Below, one piece after another: positions 1 through 7,844 of a DNA stretch of 27,738 nt; positions within the stretch are counted from its first letter, which is position 1; each line of letters begins with the position of its first letter. Made by a program: the position numbers and the translations under genes. Source of the DNA: Acidimicrobiia bacterium (lineage in GTDB: Bacteria; Actinomycetota; Acidimicrobiia; Spongiisociales; SHLN01); assembly GCA_030624805.1 (NCBI GenBank), contig JAUXJL010000001.1, positions 1 through 27,738 on the forward strand, read 5' to 3'. The notes below the pieces were generated by a model that ran no database searches, was not told where the DNA came from, and saw only the letters and a list, made by a program, of their open reading frames with translations.

Positions 1-423
1 ATACGGGGTGCCGAGCTCTCCGCTCGCGACTTGCTGGCGTATCGCCCTCATGGCGGGGTCATAGCGTCTTTGGAAACCCATCTGAACGGGGATTCCGGCC
101 CCATCGGCGGCGGCAACGGCCCGGCGGGTGCTTTCCAGGTCGAGGGCGATTGGCTTCTGACAGAAGGCGGTGATGCCCGTCTGCGCCGCCTGGATTAGGA
201 AGCGGGCGTGGGTGTCGGTCGAGCTTGCGATGATCACGCCATCGACGTCTCGGAACGCATCTTTCACAGCAACTCCGTTGGCGAAGGCGAAGTCGCTCGC
301 GACCTGCTCTGCTCTGCCAGGAACCACGTCGGCGATGCGGAGGGATTCCACCTCCGACAGCCCGCTCAACACCCGAGTGTGGTGGCTGCCGATTCGACCG
401 GCGCCGATGAGGCCTAGCCGCAC
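1..423 (-). CDS. Gfo/Idh/MocA oxidoreductase, inositol 2-dehydrogenase-like (3' end cut by window)
   Basis: This gene runs off the window, and 141 codons of its N-terminal half are visible. The protein begins MRLGLIGAGRIGSHH, a Rossmann dinucleotide-binding motif (GxGxxG), and continues with ASSTDTHA and CQKPIA. The last is the family's CEKP catalytic-lysine motif with Gln in place of Glu. FQRRYDP follows near residue 122. FQRRYD is typical of myo-inositol 2-dehydrogenases (IolG) and close relatives, which oxidise myo-inositol to scyllo-inosose with NAD+. The GTG start at 423 is chosen because a strong Shine-Dalgarno (AGGAGG) lies just upstream. It is divergent from the sugar ABC importer, which fits a shared substrate. 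The exact polyol or sugar cannot be fixed from this half; scyllo-inositol or another sugar is possible. Confidence 0.85.
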   Translation of the reverse strand, partial: MRLGLIGAGRIGSHHTRVLSGLSEVESLRIADVVPGRAEQVASDFAFANGVAVKDAFRDVDGVIIASSTDTHARFLIQAAQTGITAFCQKPIALDLESTRRAVAAADGAGIPVQMGFQRRYDPAMRAIRQQVASGELGTPY

Positions 424-658
424 ATTCCCTCCTGAGGAGCACACGGCCGCCCTAGAACGTCCGCAGCCAGGAAAACTACCAGCTATCTCGGTCTTCGCTC
501 TGGTCCACCTCGAGGTCTAGTGACGGGTTTCGCGAGCTTGGTTTTCGGTTGCAATGCAGAGAGGATCTACGTATCTTTCGACCTATCCGGGGGTGCCCAA
601 ATCCAGATTATGGAAGAGGAGACCCTCACGCTACTTACCCACTCGGGAGGGAAACGAA
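424..658. promoter_or_regulatory. Divergent promoter region between iolG-like gene and ABC importer operon
   Basis: These 235 bases lie between two divergent starts and hold no credible gene. On the plus strand, TTGCAA (549-554), a 17-base spacer and TATCTT (572-577) form a plausible sigma-70 type promoter, giving a leader of roughly 75 bases before the binding-protein gene. That gene has a Shine-Dalgarno (GGGAGGG) at 645-651. A 10-base perfect palindrome, ACCTCGAGGT, sits at 507-516 upstream of this promoter and could bind a regulator, though palindromes of this length also occur by chance. The promoter is read by eye from consensus only. Confidence 0.45.
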
Positions 659-1660
659 ATGAGACGATTCAAATGGCTGGCCGTAGTGCTGGCCCTCGCG
701 CTGGTAGCAGCTGCGTGCGGCGACAGCGACAGCGACGACACGACCACCACCGCAGGCGATACACAGACCACCGACACGGTTGACCTGACCCAGGGAGGCG
801 ACCTGACCTTCCACATGGTCACGCATAGCGACGACGGACCGTTCTGGTCGGTCGTAAAGCGCGGCATGGACGACGCATGTGCGGCGGTGCAAGTCGCTTG
901 TGTGTGGTCACCTTCGGTGAACACACCGGAGAAGCAGGTGCAGGATATCGAGGCGGCGATCACTGCCGGCTCGGACGGTATCGCCATCTCGCTCGCCAGT
1001 CCCGACCAGGTCGGCCCGGCCGCCGAAAAGGTTGTCGCGGCAGGGATCCCGCTGTACACCCTCAACTCGGGTCTCAACCAGTACAAGGCACTCGGGGCCG
1101 TAACCCACATCGGTCAGACCGAGTTTGTCGCCGGTCAAGGCGCCGGTGAGCGCTTTAGCGCCCTTGGTGTTACCCACGTGCTGTGCGCCAGGCAGGAGCA
1201 GAGCAACGTGGGCCTCGAGGAGCGTTGTGAGGGTCTCGCCGACACGTTCAGTGGAACGGTGTCAAGCGAGTTCGCCGGTGTTGACCAGGACGTTCCTGCC
1301 CAGGAGGCGAGCATCGCCGCTCTGCTGGCCGCAGATACGTCCATCGACGCCATTCTCGGAGTGGGTCCGATCATCGCCATCTCGGCACTCAATGCCAGCG
1401 AGACGGCAGGCCGCGGAGCTGCCATCGGCGGCTTCGACCTGACCCCTGAGCTGCTCGACGCAATTGAGGCAGGCACGGTCGCCTTCACGGTCGATCAGCA
1501 GCAGTACCTCCAGGGGTACCTGCCGATCATCCTGATGTTCTGGCATGCCACGAACCAGAACACCGCCGGTGGTGGTCTTCCGGTCCTGACCGGTCCCGGG
1601 TTCATCACTCCGGACAACGCCACCGCGGTCAAAGAGCTCTCGGCGGCAGGCACTCGATAA
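659..1660 (+). CDS. Sugar ABC transporter substrate-binding lipoprotein (periplasmic-binding-protein 4 type)
   Basis: This 333-residue protein is the extracytoplasmic sugar receptor of the importer encoded downstream. Residues 1-20 form a lipoprotein signal peptide (MRRFKW, a hydrophobic core, then VAAAC with the lipidated Cys at 20). A Thr/Asp-rich linker follows. The mature part has the RbsB/XylF-like fold pattern: FHMVTHSDDGPFWSVVKRGMDD, then QVQDIEAAITAGSDGIAISL and the later VDQQQYLQGYLPI. The ATG at 659 is chosen over the open frame extending to 554 because it follows GGGAGGG and starts the signal peptide. It heads the operon and is followed by strong hairpins that may raise its level over the permease. 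The ligand is unknown; the neighbours suggest inositol or a related sugar. Confidence 0.9.
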   Translation: MRRFKWLAVVLALALVAAACGDSDSDDTTTTAGDTQTTDTVDLTQGGDLTFHMVTHSDDGPFWSVVKRGMDDACAAVQVACVWSPSVNTPEKQVQDIEAAITAGSDGIAISLASPDQVGPAAEKVVAAGIPLYTLNSGLNQYKALGAVTHIGQTEFVAGQGAGERFSALGVTHVLCARQEQSNVGLEERCEGLADTFSGTVSSEFAGVDQDVPAQEASIAALLAADTSIDAILGVGPIIAISALNASETAGRGAAIGGFDLTPELLDAIEAGTVAFTVDQQQYLQGYLPIILMFWHATNQNTAGGGLPVLTGPGFITPDNATAVKELSAAGTR

Positions 1661-1685
1661 CCGATTGATCGACAACCGGTTGGAA

Positions 1686-1735
1686 GGGCCGCCCGTCAGC
1701 GCTTAGGCTGGCGGGCGGCCCCGCGTTTTCGCGGG
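1686..1735 (+). terminator. Tandem intercistronic hairpins after the binding-protein gene
   Basis: The first hairpin pairs GGGCCGCCCGTCAGC (1686-1700) with GCTGGCGGGCGGCCC (1707-1721) around a six-base loop, giving 15 pairs with one G-U. A second, CCCGCG-TTTT-CGCGGG, occupies 1720-1735 and shares two bases with the first, so the two may be alternatives. Neither is followed by a T run. They lie between the stop of the binding-protein gene and the Shine-Dalgarno of the permease. Hairpins here in ABC operons commonly act as partial terminators or 3' stabilisers that make binding protein exceed permease; that role is inferred. Confidence 0.7.
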
Positions 1736-1763
1736 TAACCCGGCTCCACAAAAGGGAGGTCTC

Positions 1764-3677
1764 GTGGCAACCGATGTCGCAACTGCCGACGTTCCAGCGT
1801 CAGTTCCCGACGAGCGGTTGGCGTATCGAGGCCCGATTCAACGGCTGCTCGTGCAACCTGAGATCGGCGCGCTGGTCGGCGCCATCGCCATCTGGGTGTT
1901 CTTTTGGGCGGTCACCGTTCCGTTCGGAACCGCAGGGGGAACTGCCAACTGGCTGGACGTGGCCGCCACACTCGGCATTATGGCCGTTGCGGTCGCCATG
2001 TTGATGATCGGGGGCGAGTTCGATTTGTCGGCCGGGGCCATGACCGGAGCGACCGCCATTCTCGTAATCATGCTCGTCAAAGACACCGGTGAGCTCGGTG
2101 GAGCCGGGTTGAGCCTGTGGATCGGCATACCCCTGTCTCTGGTCCTAGCGCTCGGCATCGGTTGGTTCAACGGCACTCTGGTCGAACGAACCGGCCTTCC
2201 CAGCTTCATTGTCACCCTGGGCGCGTTCTTCGTCATCAAAGGCGCCAAGCTCGGGTTCGCCAAGCTCTTCTTCGAGACTATCCAGGTGGGCCGCATCGAC
2301 GAAGGGGCCGGATACGACTTCTGGCGGAAGATCTTTTCGGCGGTGTGGACTCGCAATGATCACATCTTCAATTCCCGGGATATCTTCTACGTCGGTTTGC
2401 TCATCATCGGTGGAGTAGCGATCCTCGTTGGGCTCTTGGAGCTGACGTATAAGCGCCGGACCCCCTTCAACCTCGGCGGTCTGCCTATTACCGGAATCGG
2501 AGTCGCCGCCGGCCTCGTCGGGCTCTTTGCCCTCCACGCTACGGATGGGATCGCGGCCAACTTCATCTGGGCGGCCGTGATGGGGGCGGGCGTTGCCATC
2601 GGCGCATACGGAATCGCCCTATGGCGATTCGAGCCAAACCAGGACCGCGGAAGGCTGCAACTATCGAGCGAGGTGCTCCGCTTGGCCGGCATTGGAACCG
2701 GATTGCTGGCACTTGGTGTCGTCTTGGGGCTGATCCTCGACTCCGCGCCAAAGATCGAAGATAGAGAAATTGTCAACATCTTCTTCTTGCTGACCGAACA
2801 AGGGCTGCGTGCCATTCTCTTCGTTGGGCTTGCCATCGCGGGCCTTGTTGTGTTGTTGATTGCGGCCAGCCGGGCCAAGAAGAGTTCCGATACCAGCGGC
2901 GCCGCCCTCTCCCTCTACACCGCCCTGGGAGTAACCGTGCTGGCCTTCATCATTCGATCGGAAGCCGAGGCCCCCAAATTTCGGACCGAGCTGTTCTCAG
3001 CGTTGCTTCTCATCGCCCTCGTGATGGCTACCTGGGCGGTCGTGGGTTTGTATTTCGCTCAAAGAAGGGGTCCGGACCCGGCGGCAGACCGGCTCGGGCG
3101 TTCATTGGCCATCGGCGGGGTCCTGCTCGCCACTCTCGGCGTTGTGGTCCGGCTGCTCTTCACGAAAGATTCGGAACTGGCGACACTGGTCGGACAGACC
3201 CAGTTCCGAATTTCGATCCTATGGTTCATAATCGCGGCGGCTGTCGCCACGTGGATACTGGCCCGCACCAGGTTCGGGAGCTGGACGTTCGCCGTCGGCG
3301 GAAGCAAGAGTGCGTCCCGCCAGGTGGGTGTCCCGGCGGCTCGCACCAAGACCCAGCTCTTTATGATCGTGTCAGGCGCCGCCTGGCTGGTCGGTATGCT
3401 GCTGGCTTTCCGACTCAACACGATCCAGGCCAGCACCGGCGACGGAAAGGAGTTCGAGTACATCATTGCCGCGGTCGTCGGCGGGACCCTCCTCACGGGA
3501 GGTTACGGCACGGCAGCAGGCGCTGCCATCGGCGCCCTGATCATGGCCATGTCACAGCAGGGGATCCCGTTCGCCGGTTGGAACTCCGACTGGAGATTCG
3601 TGTTCCTCGGCTCCATCTTGCTGTTGGCGGTTCTGGCAAATAACTACATACGAAAGACGGCGGAGGCAGCGTCATGA
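1764..3677 (+). CDS. Sugar ABC transporter permease, enlarged (637 residues)
   Basis: This is the membrane channel subunit of a CUT2-type (RbsC/XylH/AraH family) sugar importer. Family signatures are at both ends: MLMIGGEFDLSAGAM near residue 80, GLPSFIVTLGAFFVIKG near 147-163, TRFGSWTFAVGG near 500, EFEYIIAAVVGGTLLTGGYG near 565-585 and a C-terminal DWRFVFLG segment. Known members have about 320-430 residues. Here roughly residues 170-480, normally a short stretch, are expanded with several extra hydrophobic segments. The reading frame is unbroken, so this is not a frameshift. The GTG start at 1764 follows GGGAGG. The stop overlaps the ATPase start by four bases (ATGA), showing tight coupling. 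Confidence 0.9.
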   Translation: MATDVATADVPASVPDERLAYRGPIQRLLVQPEIGALVGAIAIWVFFWAVTVPFGTAGGTANWLDVAATLGIMAVAVAMLMIGGEFDLSAGAMTGATAILVIMLVKDTGELGGAGLSLWIGIPLSLVLALGIGWFNGTLVERTGLPSFIVTLGAFFVIKGAKLGFAKLFFETIQVGRIDEGAGYDFWRKIFSAVWTRNDHIFNSRDIFYVGLLIIGGVAILVGLLELTYKRRTPFNLGGLPITGIGVAAGLVGLFALHATDGIAANFIWAAVMGAGVAIGAYGIALWRFEPNQDRGRLQLSSEVLRLAGIGTGLLALGVVLGLILDSAPKIEDREIVNIFFLLTEQGLRAILFVGLAIAGLVVLLIAASRAKKSSDTSGAALSLYTALGVTVLAFIIRSEAEAPKFRTELFSALLLIALVMATWAVVGLYFAQRRGPDPAADRLGRSLAIGGVLLATLGVVVRLLFTKDSELATLVGQTQFRISILWFIIAAAVATWILARTRFGSWTFAVGGSKSASRQVGVPAARTKTQLFMIVSGAAWLVGMLLAFRLNTIQASTGDGKEFEYIIAAVVGGTLLTGGYGTAAGAAIGALIMAMSQQGIPFAGWNSDWRFVFLGSILLLAVLANNYIRKTAEAAS

Positions 3678-4540
3678 GCGAACCGGCACTCCTCGAGCTC
3701 GAGGAAATCTCTAAGCATTACGGCAACATCATTGCCCTCACCGGGGTGACAACCTTGGTCAATGCCGGTGAGGTGACGTGTGTGCTGGGTGACAACGGTG
3801 CCGGAAAGTCGACCTTCATCAAGATCATCGCCGGCGCCCACCAGCAGAGCGAGGGCACCCTCAAAGTTGAGGGCGAAGAGGTGATGTTCGAGTCACCCCG
3901 CGACGCGCTCGCCCTCGGTATCGCCACTGTATATCAGGACCTGGCGGTGGTCCCGCTCATGTCGGTGTGGCGCAATTTCTTCCTGGGATCAGAGCCGACC
4001 AAGCGCATCGGTCCGTTCAAGTGGATCGACAAGGAAAAAGCGTCCAGGGTCGCCAAAGAGGAGATGGCCAAGATGGGCATCGACATCCGCGACACCGAGC
4101 AAGCCGTCGGAACGCTCTCCGGTGGTGAGCGGCAGTCGGTCGCCATCGCCCGTGCCGCCTACTTTGGCGCCAAGGTGTTGATCCTCGACGAGCCGACCTC
4201 TGCTTTGGGAGTAAAACAATCCGGCGTGGTGCTCAAGTACATTCTCGAAGCCCGCAACCGGGGTCTCGGTGTGATCTTCATCACCCATAACCCGAACCAT
4301 GCCTGGCCGGTGGGTGACCGCTTCTTGATTCTCAACCGCGGCAAATCGATGGGCAACTTCGCCAAAGACGAAATCACCCGTGACGAGCTCATCATGATGA
4401 TGGCCGGCGGCGCCGAACTCGAAGAGCTCACTAAGGAGCTGGAGACTGTCGCCGCCGGCGACGAGGCACTGGCTCACCTCGCAGAGGAGTTCGCCGAGGA
4501 AGTCGAAGTGCTCGAGGATCGGACCCACGACGACGAATGA
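3674..4540 (+). CDS. Sugar ABC transporter ATP-binding protein (single ABC domain)
   Basis: This 288-residue cytoplasmic ATPase powers the importer. All nucleotide-binding motifs are visible: Walker A GDNGAGKST (39-47), Q-loop YQD (Gln88), signature LSGGER (148-153), Walker B VLILDE (168-173), D-loop SALG and switch His205 in FITHN. CUT2 ATPases such as RbsA and XylG usually carry two fused ABC domains (about 500 residues). This one has a single domain, like FrcA of the rhizobial fructose system, so two copies would pair as a homodimer. The C-terminal tail from about residue 245 is rich in Glu and Ala. It overlaps the permease gene and the next gene by four bases each. Confidence 0.93.
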   Translation: MSEPALLELEEISKHYGNIIALTGVTTLVNAGEVTCVLGDNGAGKSTFIKIIAGAHQQSEGTLKVEGEEVMFESPRDALALGIATVYQDLAVVPLMSVWRNFFLGSEPTKRIGPFKWIDKEKASRVAKEEMAKMGIDIRDTEQAVGTLSGGERQSVAIARAAYFGAKVLILDEPTSALGVKQSGVVLKYILEARNRGLGVIFITHNPNHAWPVGDRFLILNRGKSMGNFAKDEITRDELIMMMAGGAELEELTKELETVAAGDEALAHLAEEFAEEVEVLEDRTHDDE

Positions 4541-5472
4541 GGGTCTGGTTGACCGGCGGAACCGGCTTCGTCGGGAGCAACATCGTCCATGAGGCAGTGG
4601 CCGCCGGTCACGAGGTCCTCACCACGGTAAATCGGTTTCTTCCGGAAGGTTCCCTGGGCTACGAAACCGACCGCGTCGACATGACGAACGCCGCGGCAGT
4701 GACTGACAGCGTCGCAGTCTTCAAGCCGGACGTGGTCATCCACTGCGCCATTCTCAACGACTTCGGTCGGATGTATACAGATCGTCGGGCTTCCTGGGAC
4801 GCTTATGTGGGAGCCACTCGCCATTGTGCTGGGGCGGCCGAAGCTGCCGGTGCGTGGTTCATTCTGGTGTCGACCGATTGGGTATTCGACGGCACGCAGG
4901 GAGGCGCCGACGAAGACACTCCACCCAATCCGGTCAACCTGTACGGGGTGCTCAAGGTTGCCAGTGAAATGGTTGCGCTCGAGCGGGGTCAGGCCGTGGC
5001 TCGAGTTTCCGGCGTCAACGGCATGCACCGGGCCAGGCCGGATTCGCCGCGAGCCCAGGATCCGGGATTCGGTTACTTCGTCGCTTCGATCGTCGACGCT
5101 CTCTCCGGGGACAAGCCGTTTGTGGTGTGGGAGTCCGACGACATCAACATGATCGCCACCCCCTCGCTCGCAAGCCAGTGTGCCGAGCTCATGTTGCGCA
5201 TCGGCGAACGCCGACTCGGTGGTGTCTTTCATTGCTGTGGGGCCGACTCCCTTGGACGCATGGAGCTCGCCCGGCTGACCTGCGAGGTTTTCGACCTCGA
5301 TCCCGTGCTGCTCCGCTCCCAACCCCCCGATCCGGCTCTCATGCCGGGCGTTCCGGTGCCGTACGACACGTCAATCACGGCGCCGCGCACTGCAGCCCTG
5401 CTCGACCATGGGCCCTCGCCGGTACGGACACTGCTCGAGCGCTTTCGCGCCGAGTACGAAGCAGCTGTCTGA
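4537..5472 (+). CDS. RmlD-like NAD(P)-dependent reductase/epimerase (extended SDR)
   Basis: This 311-residue protein is a Rossmann-fold short-chain dehydrogenase of the RmlD/sugar-nucleotide-binding group. The N terminus carries GGTGFVGS (GxxGxxG). Later come STDWVFDG, the strand that supplies the catalytic Ser/Thr, and the Tyr136-x3-Lys140 pair in NLYGVLK. RmlD reduces dTDP-4-keto-rhamnose, but no other dTDP-sugar gene is nearby. Its start overlaps the ATPase stop (ATGA), so it belongs to the importer operon. I infer it acts on the imported sugar or a derivative. The exact substrate is unknown. Confidence 0.85.
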   Translation: MRVWLTGGTGFVGSNIVHEAVAAGHEVLTTVNRFLPEGSLGYETDRVDMTNAAAVTDSVAVFKPDVVIHCAILNDFGRMYTDRRASWDAYVGATRHCAGAAEAAGAWFILVSTDWVFDGTQGGADEDTPPNPVNLYGVLKVASEMVALERGQAVARVSGVNGMHRARPDSPRAQDPGFGYFVASIVDALSGDKPFVVWESDDINMIATPSLASQCAELMLRIGERRLGGVFHCCGADSLGRMELARLTCEVFDLDPVLLRSQPPDPALMPGVPVPYDTSITAPRTAALLDHGPSPVRTLLERFRAEYEAAV

Positions 5473-5481
5473 TCCGACCGA

Positions 5482-5487
5482 TACGCT
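5482..5487 (+). promoter_or_regulatory. Candidate -10 box for leaderless serine protease gene
   Basis: TACGCT fits TANNNT and lies six bases before the ATG at 5494, the spacing expected for a leaderless transcript. No Shine-Dalgarno and no convincing -35 box are seen. It is close to the end of the RmlD-like gene, so read-through from the operon is also possible. Confidence 0.35.
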
Positions 5488-5493
5488 GCCTTG

Positions 5494-6180
5494 ATGGGTC
5501 ACTCCGTACCAATGGATCGCACGCTAGTTCCGGTCACTCTGTGTCTCGTCTTGCTGGCCGCTGGTTGCTCGGGTTCGGGCGGGCCAAGCGCAGAGGAGCT
5601 GGCGCCGTCCGTCGGGCGGGTCACAGGTGAAGCCTGCTTTCGAACTGTCGAGGGCGGCGCGGTGCTGGTCGGGGAGGGTCTCTACATCACCAACGCCCAC
5701 GTGATCGCCGGCGTCGGGGCCGGCCTGCGGGTACGGGTGCCGGGAGCTGGGGAGGAGGAGGCAACAGTGGTCGGATTCGACCCCGAACGCGACCTGGCGT
5801 TGCTGACGGTGCCGGTTTCGACAGGAACCCCTTTTCCCTTCGGGTCCGCAGACACCGGTGACCCGGGAATCATCGCCGCAGTGACGACCGACCTCGAGGT
5901 GGAGCTCATCGAATATGAGGTCTTGCGGCGAATCGTTGCCACCGGCGACGACATCTACGGGGAGGGTGATGTCGAGCGGCAGGCCATTGAGATCGCGGCC
6001 GACGTCAGCTCCGGAGTGTCCGGCGCCGGCCTGATAAACCACGACGGTGAGCTGGTGGGGGTGGTGTTCGCCGAGTCAAAGACCCGGGAATCGACCTACG
6101 CAGTGGATACAACGGAAATCCGAGCCTTCATTGCCGAGACCGATTTGGCCACAGAGGTGGCGGCGGGCCGGTGCGGGTGA
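5494..6180 (+). CDS. Trypsin-like serine protease, lipoprotein
   Basis: This 228-residue protein looks like an exported S1/S1C-type protease. The signal peptide ends in a lipobox, LAAGC, with Cys25 as the lipid anchor. The catalytic triad can be assigned as His69 (TNAHV), Asp100 (RDLALL) and Ser176 (GVSGAG). The serine motif departs from the usual GNSGGP but keeps the GxSG core. There is no PDZ domain, so it is shorter than HtrA/DegP proteases. The start at 5494 is preferred because a TANNNT box sits six bases upstream; the ATG at 5512 would also keep the signal peptide. Whether it belongs functionally with the sugar operon is unclear. Confidence 0.8.
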   Translation: MGHSVPMDRTLVPVTLCLVLLAAGCSGSGGPSAEELAPSVGRVTGEACFRTVEGGAVLVGEGLYITNAHVIAGVGAGLRVRVPGAGEEEATVVGFDPERDLALLTVPVSTGTPFPFGSADTGDPGIIAAVTTDLEVELIEYEVLRRIVATGDDIYGEGDVERQAIEIAADVSSGVSGAGLINHDGELVGVVFAESKTRESTYAVDTTEIRAFIAETDLATEVAAGRCG

Positions 6181-6209
6181 GTTCGTCTGGAGGCCCGGCG
6201 GCTGGGTTC

Positions 6210-7331
6210 TCAGGAGTCGGCGATCGTCGCCCAACCGCGGTCCGCGGATGACCGGAGGATGGCGTCGACCACACGTTGGACTTCCCAAGCTTCGCGAAAG
6301 TCTGGCCAGGGTGGAGGGTTCGTTGCCATCATTCCCTCCACCAGGTCTCGTACTTCGATCACCTTGAGGTCATTGAAGCTGAGCTGGTGGCCAGGCGCCG
6401 GTGTGAAACTGGCGAAGTCCTGGTGAGCGGGTCCGGCCAGGATCAGCTTGAAGCCCTCCCTTCCCCTTGGCTGATCGGTCGTGTATAGGTGCAGTTCATT
6501 GAGTCGCTCGAAGTCGAAGTAGAGCGACCCGGCGGTGCCCCACACTTCGACGCCGATCGCCATCTTGCGGCCGGGCGCGATCCAACTCGCTTCCAGCGTG
6601 CCTTTCGCTCCGTCCTCGAAGCGTATAAGAGCCCGGAACTGGTCGGCGACCTCGACCGGGCGCATCTCGCCGTCGAGTTCTCGCTGAGGGATCACGATGT
6701 CGCGGTCGGCGGTAACGGATTCGATCGGGCCGACCAGGTAGCGGGCCATGGAGATGATGTGGCTGCCGAGGTCGGCGGTCACGCCGTCACCGGAGTGGGG
6801 ATCGAAGCGCCACGGATTTACCAGTGTCTCCGGATCCAACATGTAGTCCTCGAAGTGCCAGCCGCGCATGGCGAAAACCTCACCGATCTCGCCACCCTCG
6901 ATGATCTCCTTGGCTAACGCCGTAATGGGGTTCTTCAGGTAGTTGAAACCGGTCATAGTCCGGATCCCGGCTGCCTCGGCCGCATCGACCATTCGTTTTG
7001 ATCCGGCAGATGTGGGTGCCAATGGCTTTTCGCAATATACGTTCTTGCCTGCTTCGATCGCCGCCAATGCCATTTCCTCATGGAGGAGGTTGGGGGCCGT
7101 GATATCAACGAGGTCGATGTCGGGGTCTGCGACAAGCGCTCGCCAGTCCCCGGTCGTGCGACTCGCGCCTAGAGCCTGCCCGGCGATCCGAGCCGTCTCC
7201 TCATCGATGTCGGCGAGCATTTCGAGGCTGGGGGTAGCAGACAAGTCGAAAACCGAGGCGGCGGCCCGAAATGCCGCGGCGTGAACCTTGCCCATGTAGC
7301 CGCTGCCGATCATTCCGATTCTCAAGGGCAC
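6210..7331 (-). CDS. Gfo/Idh/MocA family oxidoreductase (sugar/inositol dehydrogenase-like)
   Basis: This 373-residue NAD(P)-dependent dehydrogenase has the family layout. An N-terminal Rossmann domain (GMIGSGYMGKVHA) leads to the CEKPLAP motif with the catalytic Lys, followed by a C-terminal alpha/beta domain with GFNYLKNP and ADLGSHIISMARYLVG. The GTG start at 7331 places the Rossmann motif at the extreme N terminus. It lies 37 bases downstream of the NTF2-like gene and is probably co-transcribed with it. The location between sugar transport and inositol genes suggests oxidation of an inositol isomer or a related sugar. Family members are hard to separate by sequence alone, so the substrate is open. 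Confidence 0.88.
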   Translation of the reverse strand: MPLRIGMIGSGYMGKVHAAAFRAAASVFDLSATPSLEMLADIDEETARIAGQALGASRTTGDWRALVADPDIDLVDITAPNLLHEEMALAAIEAGKNVYCEKPLAPTSAGSKRMVDAAEAAGIRTMTGFNYLKNPITALAKEIIEGGEIGEVFAMRGWHFEDYMLDPETLVNPWRFDPHSGDGVTADLGSHIISMARYLVGPIESVTADRDIVIPQRELDGEMRPVEVADQFRALIRFEDGAKGTLEASWIAPGRKMAIGVEVWGTAGSLYFDFERLNELHLYTTDQPRGREGFKLILAGPAHQDFASFTPAPGHQLSFNDLKVIEVRDLVEGMMATNPPPWPDFREAWEVQRVVDAILRSSADRGWATIADS

Positions 7332-7368
7332 GCCTATCTCTCTACCCGACTCGAGGTCGGAACCCTGC

Positions 7369-7722
7369 TTACGAGGCCCCCCAATACCCCTGCACCCCGG
7401 GGAATTCGCGCCAGATCTGGCCGTCCTCGTTGAAGACGAGTACGTCGTAGACCTGCACCGATCCGGCGGCTGTCTCGACTGTGGCTTCCCATATCAGGGA
7501 GGGAGCCGAGTCCTGCATTTGATCGAGTGAGACGAGTCGATAGCTTCGGTGGGCTGCAAGCAGGCCGACCAGGTAGGCCCTGATCTCGGCCGGGCCGCGT
7601 GCGACCCCAAGGAACCTCACGACTTCAGCGTCATCCGCGTATTGCGAGACGAGCGATTCCACGTCGCCCGCCTCCATCAGCTGCATGCGCTGTTTGAAGA
7701 ACTCTTTGCTATCGATGGTCAT
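7369..7722 (-). CDS. NTF2-like/SnoaL-type small protein
   Basis: This 117-residue protein has the helix-rich start and beta-sheet pattern of NTF2-like (SnoaL_2) proteins: FFKQRMQLMEAGDVESLVSQYADDAEVVRF, then GPAEIRAYLVGLLA and a C-terminal NEDGQIWREFPG. Such proteins are small isomerases, dehydratases or binding domains, and the fold alone does not reveal the reaction. The ATG at 7722 follows GGAGG at five bases, and a good -10 box (TACAAT, minus strand, 7745-7740) lies upstream. It seems to head a two-gene operon with the adjacent oxidoreductase. An accessory role in sugar catabolism is a guess. Confidence 0.75.
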   Translation of the reverse strand: MTIDSKEFFKQRMQLMEAGDVESLVSQYADDAEVVRFLGVARGPAEIRAYLVGLLAAHRSYRLVSLDQMQDSAPSLIWEATVETAAGSVQVYDVLVFNEDGQIWREFPGVQGYWGAS

Positions 7723-7844
7723 TGAAACCTCCGACCAGGATTGTATCGAGCACTCCGGTGAGTGCCGTTGTGGAAAATCATCGGACGAGGTCGAGCCGTG
7801 GTGGGTATTGTCTCCTGTCGGCCGCGCGAAGAAGAGGCAGCCAG
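7723..7844. promoter_or_regulatory. Divergent promoter region with a 16-base inverted repeat
   Basis: The region separates the NTF2-like/oxidoreductase operon (minus) from the Cgl0159-iolB operon (plus). On the minus strand TACAAT (7745-7740) is a strong -10 box. Immediately upstream of it is the perfect inverted repeat GCACTC-CGGT-GAGTGC at 7750-7765, which lies in the -10/-35 spacer where a repressor would block polymerase. On the plus strand TATTGT (7806-7811) is a possible -10 box for the Cgl0159 gene, without a clear -35. The operator role is inferred from position and symmetry. Confidence 0.5.

Noticed and set aside
554..658. Earlier start for the substrate-binding protein
   Set aside because: It would place 35 residues before a complete lipoprotein signal peptide and run through the proposed promoter; the ATG at 659 has a good Shine-Dalgarno.
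1764..3677. Possible gene fusion or frameshift in the long permease
   Set aside because: The frame is continuous, composition is uniform, and both conserved ends belong to one permease; an insertion explains it better than two fused permeases.
4474..5322. Long minus-strand open frame (282 codons) opposite the RmlD-like gene
   Set aside because: It is antisense to a gene with clear family motifs, its translation shows no recognisable motif, and such frames are expected in G+C-rich coding DNA.
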